Source: Magicicada septendecula
Lineage: Eukaryota; Arthropoda; Insecta; Hemiptera; Cicadidae
DNA: 64,000 nt
Direction: 5' to 3'
Assembly (NCBI GenBank): GCA_034769895.1
Contig: CM068372.1
Coordinates: 239,282,343 to 239,346,342, forward strand
The number at the start of each line of letters is the position of its first letter. Position 1 is the first letter of the stretch. The notes under the pieces were generated by a model. The model did not search any database, was not told the DNA's origin, and saw only the letters and a list, made by a program, of their open reading frames with translations. The position numbers were made by a program, and so were the translations under genes. Of this stretch, positions 52,489 through 63,744 are shown piece by piece.

Positions 52489-52977
52489 GTACATATAATC
52501 TATTATTAGAATAATACAGTTGCACGTTACCGACTAAGCTAATTCATATCTTATCTGTATACCAAGACAATCGTTACATATAAAATTTAATATATTTAGG
52601 GTATAGACGACGCTCTTATCTGTATACCAAGACAATCGTTACATATAAAATTTAATATATTTAGGTAAAGACGACGCTAAAAAAGGAAAAAAAACACGTC
52701 AACGAACTCGGAATGTTTATGTGCGGGGGCGTGTCAACAAACGCCGTCTGTTTATATTTACATTTTTTACTGTTTATATTTACATTTTTTACATTGTGTC
52801 CCAGCGCATACATGCCTGTTTTTTTTGTCCTAGCGCATACATATATAGTGGGGTATTGTGTCCCAGCGCATACATGCATGTTTTTTTTGTCCTGGCGCAT
52901 ACATACATAGTGGGTATTGTGTCCCAGCGCATACATGCCTGTTTTTTGAGTCCCAGCGCATACACACATATACTACT
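52489..52977 (-). repeat. right terminal inverted repeat
   Basis: Inverted copy of the left TIR: the inner edge is complementary to TAATAGATTATATGT, then come two copies of the GTAACGATTGTCTTGGTATA block, the CATTCCGAG block, TATAAACAGACGGCG and the TATGCGCTGGGACAC minisatellite, ending CATATACTACT. It is about 270 bp shorter than the left one. Confidence 0.85.
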
Positions 52978-52982
52978 AACAT

Positions 52983-53630
52983 ACGCTAACTGCCGAAAAT
53001 TCAAAGAGAATCAAATAATTTTTTGCACCCTTTCCTGAGTTGCAGAGAGCTCAAGGTCTACTGATTTTGGTGAAGATCGGTTAAGGGAAAGGGGTAGTTT
53101 ACCTGCAACATTTTATGTTTTAACAAGGGTAATTTTTTATATGACGAACGATAATTGCCGCAAATTCAAACAGAATCGACTACGTTTTTGCATACCTTTT
53201 TGAATTAAAGAGAACTCAAGGTCTGTTGATTTTGTTGAAGATCGGTTTAGGGAAAGGGGTAGTTTACCTGCTACGTTTTTTTATCAAGGGTAATATTTTT
53301 TTGGCAAACGATAACAGCCGCAAATTCAAACAGAATCAAATAATGTTTTGCGTACAGCCTTGAATTGTAGAGTTCTCAAGACCTTTTGGTTTTGGTGAAG
53401 ATCGGTTAAGGGAATATGGTAGTTTACCTGCAACATTTTATGTTATAATAAGGGTAATTTTTTCTATGACGAACGGTAACTGCCGCATATTCAAACAGAA
53501 TCAAATAATTTTTTGCATACATCCCTGAATTGTAGTGGTCTCAAGGCCTTTTGATTTTGGTGAAGATCGGTTAAGGGGAACGGGTAGTTTACCTGCAACC
53601 TTTTACGTTTTAACAACAGTAAAGTACTTG
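52983..53630. repeat. ~160-bp satellite array, right part
   Basis: Resumes in the monomer split by the insertion (ACGCTAACTGCCGAAAATTC) and runs forward-sense for about four monomers. 53120-53590 is near-identical to about 35572-36050, so the higher-order blocks continue across the insertion. The array ends at AACAGTAAAGTACTTG, like the array edges at 33420 and 35090. Confidence 0.9.
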
Positions 53631-53835
53631 AAAATTCATTTAAACTTTTACAAACAATGGTAATTGTTAAAAATAAAATAATTTTGTTGCCAGGCAATAA
53701 AATTATAATTTTTTCATTTTATTGTAAATCATGTATGAGAGGAAATATATCGTTCGTGGGAGGCAAGCATATCTCAGTTATGTATTGTTTACGTTTCCAT
53801 TTTATTATTATGACTACCGCAATAAAAAGGCAGGG

Positions 53836-53838
<3 letters not shown>

Positions 53839-53877
<39 letters not shown>
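53839..53877. repeat. (CA)n microsatellite
   Basis: About 38 bp of CA. The surrounding 53640-54360 has no recognised gene; ORFs at 53909-54121 and 54091-54279 lack known domains. Confidence 0.9.
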
Positions 53878-53881
<4 letters not shown>

Positions 53882-54369
53882 TTGCGTTATTTCTGGCCTC
53901 GCTCATGTTTATTTTCTTACATTTGCACGCTTTTTAAATGGAAAGTGCCGAAACCCATACCAACATAACGCGTGCAAGCCGAAAAAGTCTCCAGCGTGGA
54001 TAGCGATTTGCTTCCCGTGGATCGCTGGGCAGTGTAACTGCACGTGTTTACAGAAGAACGATTCATAGACAGACTTTTCGTCTTTAGGGAATGAACCCTC
54101 TGCAAGATGCTGAGGGTCCAAGAGTGACTTCGGAGCGCTCCTTCTTTTCCGCGTGTTTGTTCTGTGAAACGTACACTGTAGATTCGCAGCTATACTCTAA
54201 GCAACGCTCAATAGGAAATGTTGAAAATTTTTGTCCACGGTGTACCCTCATACACACTAAACCTGCTCTGATGTTTTAATTACGGACATCATAATATTAA
54301 AACTTTGGAAACTTGAGCACTACTTAATGGAGATCAAACATTAACTTATACAAGCCATTAATGTTATGC

Positions 54370-54690
54370 ATGTTTTTTTATATATATGTGTACAACGTTA
54401 TTGGCAACAAAGAAGTAGTTTTTGTTAAAATTCCTTCCCGGGATGTTTGGCTGTAGTCCAACGTTTTCTACAAAACCAGACGTTTCGGCAATGCCATCGA
54501 CTTCCATCATCAGTGAAAATCGAGTGCGATAACGTGAGGTGGTATACGTTAGTGACCACAGTACTGTGGTTAAGGCTGAAGCAGTAAGTAGGAAGAAGAA
54601 GTTTCTATGGTAATATTTCATTTCGAAAATGATTTTAAATATAAATCTTAGAACATGGAAGTCATGTATGGTTCTCCATACCGATATTTA
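54370..54690 (-). repeat. third copy of the hairpin-ended end module
   Basis: Matches 33640-33950 in the same orientation and 21880-22200 inverted, including TATTGGCAACAAAGAAGTAG, TTCCCGGG, CGTGAGGTGGTATACG and the terminal GTATGGTTCTCCATAC. It probably marks the right end of the outer satellite-bearing element whose left end is the palindrome at about 21203. Confidence 0.8.
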
Positions 54691-57420
54691 AAATAAGTTA
54701 AAAATGAAGGAACAGATGTGTTATGTTTCTATTAAAATAAATGAACTCTATACCTAAATGTTGGAAATAGAGTGTAATGTTTTATAATTCTAAAATAGTT
54801 ATAATGTTTAATAGTGTTAATCAAGGATGAAATGTCTGAGTGTGGATACCATTCTTTTATTATAAAATATTTATTATGTGTTACTAGTAATAATCAAGAC
54901 TAAAATGTCTGAGTTTAAATACCATTTTTTTAATTTCAAATATTTGTTATGTATTAATAGTATGAATTCAATACTAAATGTTATTATAGTTAAGTAAGGA
55001 AATGTTAATTAATATTGTATTAGAATAGAAGGTCAGAAGGGGTATAAACAAGCTGTATTATTCAAAAACTTTGTATGTAAAAACAGATAAAATCTAGGCC
55101 AAATGGTAAATCTCAACTACATTATAATTGATGAATCAAGTCCACTAAACTAGTTAAACTGATGAAATTTATATAAGGTAAATCAGTAACAGAGTATTAT
55201 AACTGAAGCTATACTTTAGAAAGATATTGTAAAAAGATAGGAAGAATTATTGGAAAAAATGCAAATGTAATAACTGAAAATTCAAAGGGGGGAGTCACAA
55301 ATTAATGAATAATATTTAAAAAAATAACCAATTAATAAAATTACAAGAAATTAAGGGAAGATAAACATTTTATTTCAATCTGAGGTTTAGTACAATCATA
55401 AATATAACATAAAATGGCAAACATTTTGAGAAGAACAGGAAGTAATTTTTAAAGCCTACATTTTCAAAATGAAGTAAATATCCCATTTTAGATAAACAAC
55501 TTAGTAAAAGTATCTTATTTGGTATCAAATCAAGCAGAATTAACTAAAGAAAGAGATTATGTATTTAGTATTTAATAAAATTAAATAATAGTAAAAATAT
55601 ATTCAGTAATATAATGTAAATTTCATACATGTAACGGAAACGAAAAAGATTTAAAACAATGTATTACTAATATTAAATTGGCTAAGACGTTTTCAGATGA
55701 TGAAGTAAGTTGATTATTAGACTTTGTCAAGCACACTTGAACGAGATTTTGCTTATATTAACCTATAGCGAAGATAAGAATTGCGTTCGTTCAGTAAGCC
55801 TAGTCTACGGTAAAAATCGTGAATTGCTAAAAACTTAACTTAAACTTTAAATTCAGTGGAATTAACCCATACAAACATTAAACTAAATTAACATGGAACA
55901 GAAAATAGTGAAATAATTAATTAAACCAATAAAACAAATAATTCTTAATAACGAGACGAACTGTGCAATTTTAGACCTTATTGACAAAAGTGAATTAAAA
56001 CATTATACAACACATTTTATCGAAGCGATCACAAAATACTTAACCAGGACCACTCCACTAACACCAGAAGGAATAATCACAACTGCTGAGACGAGGAAAC
56101 ATTGAAAAGGCAACATTTATTGGAAGAAAATTTCGTCGAGCCGACTTCATTTTAACAGATGCAGTACTGAAGCAGCCATCTTGAATCCCACAATCCCATT
56201 CGAGCATTGCCGATATAGTCGTCCAGACGTCAATGGTTCGAATTTTTACTTTGATAAACATTATATATTAAATCATAACCTTGTAATTTTTAATTCTTAA
56301 TTTATTTACTTGTAAGTGTTATACTTTCCTGACCTTACCCTTTCTCTGACTATATAATATAACCGTTCAAAGAACCTGATAATTAATATTAAATACAGAT
56401 GTAAAAATAATCGACAGCCCTGAGAAACGAGTCGATACTACTGTTGAATAATCGATTAATACTCGATATATAATAAAAATTGTTAATAAATCTGCAATTT
56501 CTGCAAATTGGTTTCTGTTTATTTATAAAATTTATAAATAGAAATAAAATAAAATAAAATTGAGATCACGGACTATCCGAAAGGCGGCCATTACCAAGGT
56601 GGAAGGAGGAGACATAAATAAGAAGAAGAACCGTCAGTCGACTAGTGCTGGAGATAATACAATTAACGCAGAAATTAATTCTAAAAACTCAAAGTGATAC
56701 AGTTGACATAAACAGTAATAAAAGATTAAAATTTTTACACGAACAATTACAAAAATTATTTACTAAATACGAACAACAAAAACAGTAAAAACAATAATTT
56801 TCAAAAAACAAACAACCAAAATTTTTTTATTTTTGTTAACAAACACGAAATATATATTTTGTTACAATAGGCATGACTGCAGTCAAAGTAAGTGTCTCTC
56901 ATCTAATTTTCTGTATTTTTTGGACTTTACTTTTTTTGGTACAATCTGTTGAGCAATTTGATTTGAAACACAGGGTTGATTTTTCATTGACTGTTCAACT
57001 TCTGTTTTAATCTGTTATTTTATATTTCCAGTTCACTTCTCTACTACAGATAATCTTACCTCTTGCCTACTGAGATCACCATGTAATTCACCCACACCTC
57101 CACATAGTAGAACCCAACTTTGCAGTAGTATGCTCTTGCAAATGCCTTTGTTCCTACATCAGTGCTTTTATGTGCTCTGTTTTTTGCTTACGTTCTTCTT
57201 TTTGTCATTATATCTAAGCAGGGATGCTTTTTATGATTTCTCTGCTAGTCATTGTTTCTCATCCTGTCATTTCTCTGCCTTTTCTGCCTCATGGTGTCAT
57301 CATTTCTCTGCTTCTTCTGCCTCCTGAGATTATTGTTCCGTTTGCAATAGCAAATGCACTAGTAAAGTTGTAAGCATTTCTTGGTACTTTTGCCCTAGTA
57401 ATTGATTATGATAAAAAGTT
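54691..57420. other. stretch without recognised gene
   Basis: AT-rich. Two similar blocks with AATGTCTGAGT and TATTTGTTATGTGTTA-type words (about 54840-54890 and 54900-54960) suggest a degenerate duplication. The minus-strand ORF at 56058-56261 and the plus-strand ORF at 57130-57327 have no recognisable domain. Confidence 0.4.
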
Positions 57421-57430
57421 TTGATTAATC

Positions 57431-57541
<111 letters not shown>

Positions 57542-58074
57542 CAATACAAATTAACAAACATAGCGGACTCATTAACTTCAGATATGGTAATTCAGTACAC
57601 AGTATAGTTTTAAAAAAAATGTCCATTTTGTACAGTACGGTTTTAGAGACTATAGAAGGGATGATAAAAACAACTAGATGAGCACGACAAACAACTAGAA
57701 GAGCGTAACTGAAAACGAGGGTAATTCATAAGAAGACAAATGGAGGGTTGTAGAAAAAACTTTAACAACTGAAAATAAAATTCTTGTAGACACATTTGAA
57801 ACATAAATGAACTCGAGTCAGATGAAACTAGGTGAAAATTATATAACACATGAACAAAAGTTAAAGGAACATGAAAATAAACTCACAGAAATTGACAAGA
57901 CTCCATGAACACGAACACAAACACACACAATTACAAAAACAAATTGACAATTTGGGGTTGGGTGGTACTATACAGTGAAATCAAATCACATATGTTGTAT
58001 ACCATAACATACCGGACATTACCACAATAATAAAACGAGGAGAATAAAGAAACAGGTCAGGTACAAAGAATGAC

Positions 58075-58268
58075 AGGAAAAGTATTCATTGGAGGACCAG
58101 GGGAAAAAGAGCAAGAGGGAGGCCAAGAAGAATATGGGTGGATGATGTAGATGAAGATTTAAGATGACTGGGAGTCAGAAGGTGCAAAGAGTTGCACACA
58201 ATAGAGAGGAGTGTAGACACTTCATTCTGGAGGCCAGAGTTCTTCATGAGCTGTAGCGCCGTGGAGTA
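58075..58268 (+). pseudogene. LINE reverse-transcriptase C-terminal remnant
   Basis: The plus-strand frame reads GKRARGRPRRIWVDDVDEDL, a stop, LGVRRCKEL and an end that fits the RGRPRxxWxDDVxxDLRxLGVxxWxxxAxxR tail of arthropod non-LTR retrotransposons. It ends in ...GTAGCGCCGTGGAGTAAGC, the usual 3' end of that family. It differs from the LINE at 6456-6872. 5'-truncated and inactive. Confidence 0.65.
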
Positions 58269-58289
58269 AGCAAGTATACCATAACAGAA

Positions 58290-58800
58290 GAATAGACTCA
58301 ACATCTAAAGTTCTATGGAGATGAAAATGATAATCCAACAGAGTTCCTGAGGCAATGTGAAAGGACGATAGACACTATTGTAAATCAGTTGACTGACCAG
58401 GACAAAATAAACTTCATTACAAAATATTTGTGTCAGTGGCACCATGGTATACAATTATCTGAGACCAGGTCACAGCATACGAGGACTTCCTCCACGCTTT
58501 TGAGACCCGGTACTAGAATCTGGATGTCCAACTCAAGGTACGTAATCACTTTGAGTTCAGTAAGTACGTATATGGGCAACAAGTGGAAGAACAATATGTA
58601 ATACAACAGGTGGAAAAGTGAAACATCAGCATCCACAACTTAATGAAGCTGAACTTATGCACAAATTGGCCTATCTTGTCTACCAGAACATCAGAGTTGT
58701 GGTGATGAGAAGAGGTATAAGCCGATTGGAAGTTCTGGTATTTGTCTCAGTGGGAAGACCTCATGAACAAGGGTCAAAGTCTAGGTCCCAGTAGGATAAT
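58290..58800 (+). pseudogene. possible decayed LTR-retrotransposon gag
   Basis: Frame pieces read FYGDENDNPTEFLRQCERTI and later NEAELMHKLAYLV, resembling the capsid segment of Gag (F.G....P..FL..CE). The reading is interrupted by several shifts. No zinc knuckle or pol follows. Confidence 0.35.
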
Positions 58801-59652
58801 GAAGCAAATACTCCACCTAAATACACACAAAAATACTGAACATAAACCAAGGTGGGAGAATAAAAAAAAATTAATAAATCAGGAAAACCTTCTGTATCCA
58901 CAATGAAGAAACACTGTAACTCATATGATGTGTGGTTAGCTTTGTTGTGTCATTTACATTTATACTAGGCTACAGACTTTTGTAATTTTTTAACAGAAAC
59001 AATACTTCTTTTAAATATGAATTATTTTTTATTGTGAATTATTATTGAATATCTATCCAAACAATTTTAGAATAGGCAGAGCAAAGTGACAGCATGAGGA
59101 ATACACGGATTCTGATCCTGGCTTTGCAGTCAGTGTATCTTATAGTGTACATTGTTAATTATAGAAAGTATAAAAAAATAAGTATGTAATTTATTTTAGG
59201 ATAACATTAAAATTAAAATTTTTATACATATCTAAAAACAAGCAGTATTACGAAAAAGTGGTCCCTTTCACAGTGTGGAACTGTTCTTAAGGTGATCGCA
59301 CTCAAAATGTTAAGTACAGTGGAATGGTGTGTAAGGATGTGTAGCCATGTTTGTAGTATGCACGTGTGAGGGTACAAAATTAATTTATTGAATATATATG
59401 AAAAGCATGTTAATTTAAATAATTTTTGTGATATGTAAATTTTTGAGATGGGACATATCTGAATGTTCAAAATAAAAATGTTTGACCTAATTAATGACAG
59501 TAATTATTTTAAAAATTAGTAACTAAATGTATGTTATTTAAGTAGAAAGGGTTTATGGCCATAAATTCGATTGTAAAAATATTCAGGTTTTTTGAACAAG
59601 AATTGTTCTGTTCAGAAGCCTTCTTCGACAAGAACTTTTATTATCTGTATAC

Positions 59653-59684
<32 letters not shown>

Positions 59685-61327
59685 TATCTATATATATATC
59701 TATATATCTATCTATATATAATATATATATATTATCTGTATATATATATATTAAAATATATACTAATATATATATATATATACTAATACTAAATATAATA
59801 ATATATATAATACTAATATACTAATACTAATACTAAATATATATAATATATACTAATACTAAAATATATATGTCATGAGTAGGGGTTACCTAAGAACCAA
59901 TCTGATTTGCGAATTCAGTTGAAAATTACTTTTAACGGATAGATCAGTCTCTCTTTGGAATCGATAACATGTAGTTGCCACTTGGTATATGATCATTGAC
60001 CTCCCAATCACCACACACACAAGTTAGAAAATTGATAGAGTTGCTGCGGGAAATATAATGGTGCTATTGTGTGAAACTGCAAGATATCCAATTAGGTATA
60101 TAGACGCTTTAAGCTGACTGGAGAAAGGGTGTTAGCATAACACACCATTTTAATAATCAGTATTAGTTTGCCGTGAAAGTATGTAACCATGGCCATGAGA
60201 AATAAGTACACGCCTGAAAGTGACCCTGCGGCTGGTCAGAGTGTATCAATCTACTATCCAGGATCATCCAGGAACAACCCATCATATGAAGCATCTTAGC
60301 CTAGTAAGACTATCGAAAAAAAAGACAAATTTCCAGAAACAGCCACTTTTGAGCTGATTTTTTTTTTAAACGATAGGTTTAGTGTTTACCTAAAGGTTTA
60401 TCCAAGTTCCAGACTTCAGACCGCCCACTTTCCCCGATTTTCCTGACTTTTCACGTCTGGCAAACAGTGGAGCGTGAGTCATTGAAGTTTTCCTCAATTT
60501 TTCCTATGATAATTTTACCAAATCAGAAAAATAAAAATACCAGCGTATTCCCCAGAAAATTTTCTATTGATCTGTGTTAGTCGTGCATTTTTTTAAAGGC
60601 AATAACGTAAAAAAAAATTGAAACTTGCAAAAATGTGCATTTGCAGATTTCCGTTAATAATGAGTGAAATAATGATTTTTTTTCATAAAAAATTATAGAG
60701 TATAGTATTCTAATAGACGTATTTCCATATTAATTTTTATCCCAAAATATTTTCTCATTAAGCCACAATACATTTTTCAAGTTGAAAACGGAAATTTTTC
60801 AGATTTGGTCCAGTCATCACCCTGACATTACAGGACAAAGTTTTAAAAAAAAAATACTCGTATTTTCATGCTCTATCACATCTAGTGAAAAATGTTTGTT
60901 CTTTCATAGCTTCCGAAATAATAATTTTTAACTTTTTTATTGTGCACTTTTAAACAGTGAATGGCCGCATGGCTGAATCGAGTATACATATGCGCTGCCA
61001 AGCGGCAGCACTACGTACTGCACATTTGCACACTAATTGTAAATAGAGTGATGTGATGAAGCGTTTTTGTTAATTGTGATATTTATATGTTTTTTAACTA
61101 CCTATAGGAGTATAATTCAGAACTTGGACGTCTACTTCCACATCTATATATACTTCTACTTATACTTCCACAACTTTAAAATTTTGTGGAGAAAGTGTTT
61201 TTCTTTTCGTTTTTAATATAATCTGTTTTGGTAATTTTTTGAATAAAACTACATAGAAACAGAAGTTTGCAAAAATTTGAAATCGTATGGGTAAAATGCA
61301 GACAAACGCAGAATTATGATGTTATAA
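58801..61327. other. stretch without recognised gene, includes (TA)n tract
   Basis: A TA-rich tract with imperfect (TA)n and TACTAATA units spans about 59645-59870. The rest holds no supported gene. If the protein gene at 61328 had upstream exons or frames they would be in 60.3-61.3 kb, but I could not read them. Confidence 0.4.
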
Positions 61328-62279
61328 TTGTCGGTCAAGATAATTGACTTATTGGTCCTTTTAACACACTATGCAGCAAATGTTCAAGAAAATATCTACT
61401 TTTTCAAAACAAAAATTGGAAGATCGGAAGATAAGGTATATACTCAAAAAAGTTTCAAATTTCCAGATCTGAAAGAAATAATTGTGTTTGCTTTTGGGGG
61501 CTGCAATACCACATCTGCCTTTGCTAGATTAGGTAAAAAACTATTTGTGAAATTATTTTAAAATACTCGTGCCTTGTAACATACATAAAAGAATTTTATA
61601 CGAAAAATCTTCCTAACCTGTCGCTTTTCACTGGAGGCAGACTTTGCATACAATCTCTTTATGGATGTAATACAGAAAAGTTCACGTCTGTACCAGAATT
61701 GAGATTCAAAATCTTCCAAAAGTCTACTTTTAATAACGCCTATAAATTATCGTCACAACCACCCACTGAAGAAGCTGGAGATAATCACTCTTTGAGAGTT
61801 TATTTCCAGATTCAAAGATGGCTGAAGAATGAAGACTTAGATTCCCTTCTTTATGGCTGGCAGAAAACCATCAATGGTTTGATGCCTATAACAGCCAAAA
61901 ATCTTGTTCCCATTTAACTCCTTCAAGACATCTCGTGTGGTTGCAAAAAAGGCTGTAAAACAAAAGCATGCTCTTGCAAAAATTAGGCTTTAAATGCTCA
62001 ATGTTTTGTAAATATTTTATGGGCAATTGCAACAATTCTGAAGCGTTTGTGCTAATGAATGATGAGAATGACTTAGAACATGATGATTCAAACACTGATG
62101 AAAATCAATCTGATTCCCGAGACTCTTGTTCAGAATCTGGCAGCGACATTCAGGAAATAGATTTGGATTCAGAGACCGATGGCTATGAGTACTTGTTTAG
62201 TGAAAACATTGATGATGATTGTGATGGCGTAAGTAATGGTACCTTTCATTCTCCAAGTAAGAAAAGAAGAATCGACTGA
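61328..62279 (+). pseudogene. broken GCNTT/CXC-type protein gene of a dispersed arthropod family
   Basis: Three frames in series. 61328-61561 has DLLVLLTHYAANVQENIYF and VFAFGGCNTTSAFARLGKK. 61699-61917 has RFKIFQKSTF and SLRVYFQIQRWL, GWQKTINGLMPIT. The third piece, beginning at about 61918, has a cysteine-rich CGCKKGCKTKACSC run, then in the next frame GFKCSMFCKYFMGNC and an acidic tail ending near a basic KKRRID. From memory, the G-C-D/N-TTSA motif followed by a C-terminal cysteine cluster is a multicopy, uncharacterised arthropod family, possibly PIN/5'-nuclease-like. Frameshifts near 61560-61700 and 61980 make this copy non-functional. Compare the N-terminal-type module at 1903-2187. Confidence 0.5.
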
Positions 62280-63704
62280 TTGAAATATTTATAACTGATA
62301 ATTTGCGTTACTTTTTAAATCAATGTATGTGATTTTGTATTCACAGATGTGAATGAACATTTATTTTATTCTAGCTCTTAAATATGTTTTAATTTAATTG
62401 ATAATGTCATTTGAAAGTGTGATCGTAACAATCGTGTAGTATTTATAAATCTGAAATAAAAAAAATAAAAAAGTAATTTATCTCTAATTACCCTTATTTA
62501 AGAAACCCATATAAAAAAGGACTGGTATTTGATTCTCCAGAGACACATGGATAGACAAATTGAAGGCCTTGGGTGGGCAGTAATGATTATTTGAAAAAAA
62601 AAAATCTTCAATAGAAAACATTTAATTTTTTAATAGAGCATCATTGTCGTCTACAAAAAAAAAACTGCATTTATCGCACATCATTTCAAACCACCAATAA
62701 TGACCTTTTTTTCACATTATACTGCAACGATACAGCCATATGCTGTATTAGGCATTGATTTGAATAAATATAAAATTTGTAGAATTATTATAAGTTAAGG
62801 GTAAATGGGCAGATCTGAGATTGTAAAAATATTTCATTGTTAGATTATGGGAGAAATTAACCAGTTCCGACAAGCAGAGGACACCTGCTCAATTGTATGT
62901 GTTGTACAAGTACTTACTTTTACATAAATTAATAACTAAACTTTATTTGTTTATTATATATTTTGGCTCTTGTAGCTGCCATGTTGTTTGCTGCAACGTA
63001 AAATTCTACTCACCAGGGTTCGAATCAGCAAACGGGAAAATCATAACTGGTTATTTAAGAAAGTACAACTGAATTACCATCACACCTATTTTTAATTCAT
63101 TTTTACACTACAAAAGAAAACATGAAATTATAGCCATTAACATCATTTCAAATTTTATATAAACAAATATTCCCCTCCCTTTCTTCTTTCTGTTACGATC
63201 TTTTAGGTAGACAATAATAACATTTATTATGTTATTTTGTTTTAAAACTGGTTAACAAAACATCCGGCTTGGTGGACGATTGCTGGAAGACTGGGCGGAA
63301 GCAGTGGATATTAGCCGTCTCTTGGCGTTGCTCTTGCCATACATTACCACATCGATTTCGTCGCCGTGAACGTTTTGGGAACAATTCCACAGCCTCTGTG
63401 ACGCATTAACGGGATATTATGTCTGTCGCCTGTCATTATTTTGAGATGTACGTCATTAATTTGCGATGTACCGTATCCCATATATGGCCATGGCGAATTC
63501 CGGGTTCTTTGATTGGTTGATAGCTATCCCTCAATCCGCTTGGCTCATCGAATTGTATGTCTCAAAATAGTCGCTGATTCACCGCCACGTGTTCGCGATT
63601 GCCACTTAGAAATTCCAATGCAATTTAACAATAAGGATTATTACACACAATGAATAAATATTATACATTGACATTGCCCCATTCGGTACCATTACAAACC
63701 TCCT
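62280..63704. other. stretch without recognised gene
   Basis: AT-rich to about 63200, then a GC-richer part (63260-63620) that differs in composition from the rest of the window but contains no ORF or RNA gene that I recognise. Confidence 0.4.
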
Positions 63705-63744
63705 CAATGAGAGGTTTTATGGCGAAGCATAAAAACTCTCATTG
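63705..63744. repeat. 17-bp-stem hairpin
   Basis: CAATGAGAGGTTTTATG (63705-63721), six-base loop GCGAAG, then CATAAAAACTCTCATTG (63728-63744), with one mismatch in the stem. No T-run or histone-type consensus follows. It could be a transposon terminus, a small-RNA precursor or chance. 63745-64000 contains nothing else I can name. Confidence 0.6.

Larger units (their letters stand above)
37232..52977. mobile_element. Polinton-like / virus-like element with MMP and IAP-like genes
   Basis: 15.7 kb bounded by inverted repeats starting AGTAGTATATGTGTG. The left end abuts ...GAACGCT and the right end is followed, after five extra bases, by ACGCTAACTGCC; the uninterrupted satellite at about 33117-33135 reads GAACGCTAACTGCC, so ACGCT is on both sides as a short target duplication. 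Protein-primed-type family B polymerase plus long TIRs starting AG and a 5-6 bp duplication fit the Maverick/Polinton pattern. The canonical integrase, FtsK-like ATPase, adenain-like protease and double-jelly-roll capsid genes were not recognised. It could instead be a fossil of an unclassified linear DNA virus, or a rearranged Polinton. Confidence 0.8.

Noticed and set aside
53909..54279. ORFs with Cys/His residues between the satellite end and the end module
   Set aside because: Overlapping frames on both strands, no recognised domain, no consistent start. I could not support a gene.
59555..59824. Tyr/Ile-rich ORF
   Set aside because: Produced by a (TA)n tract.
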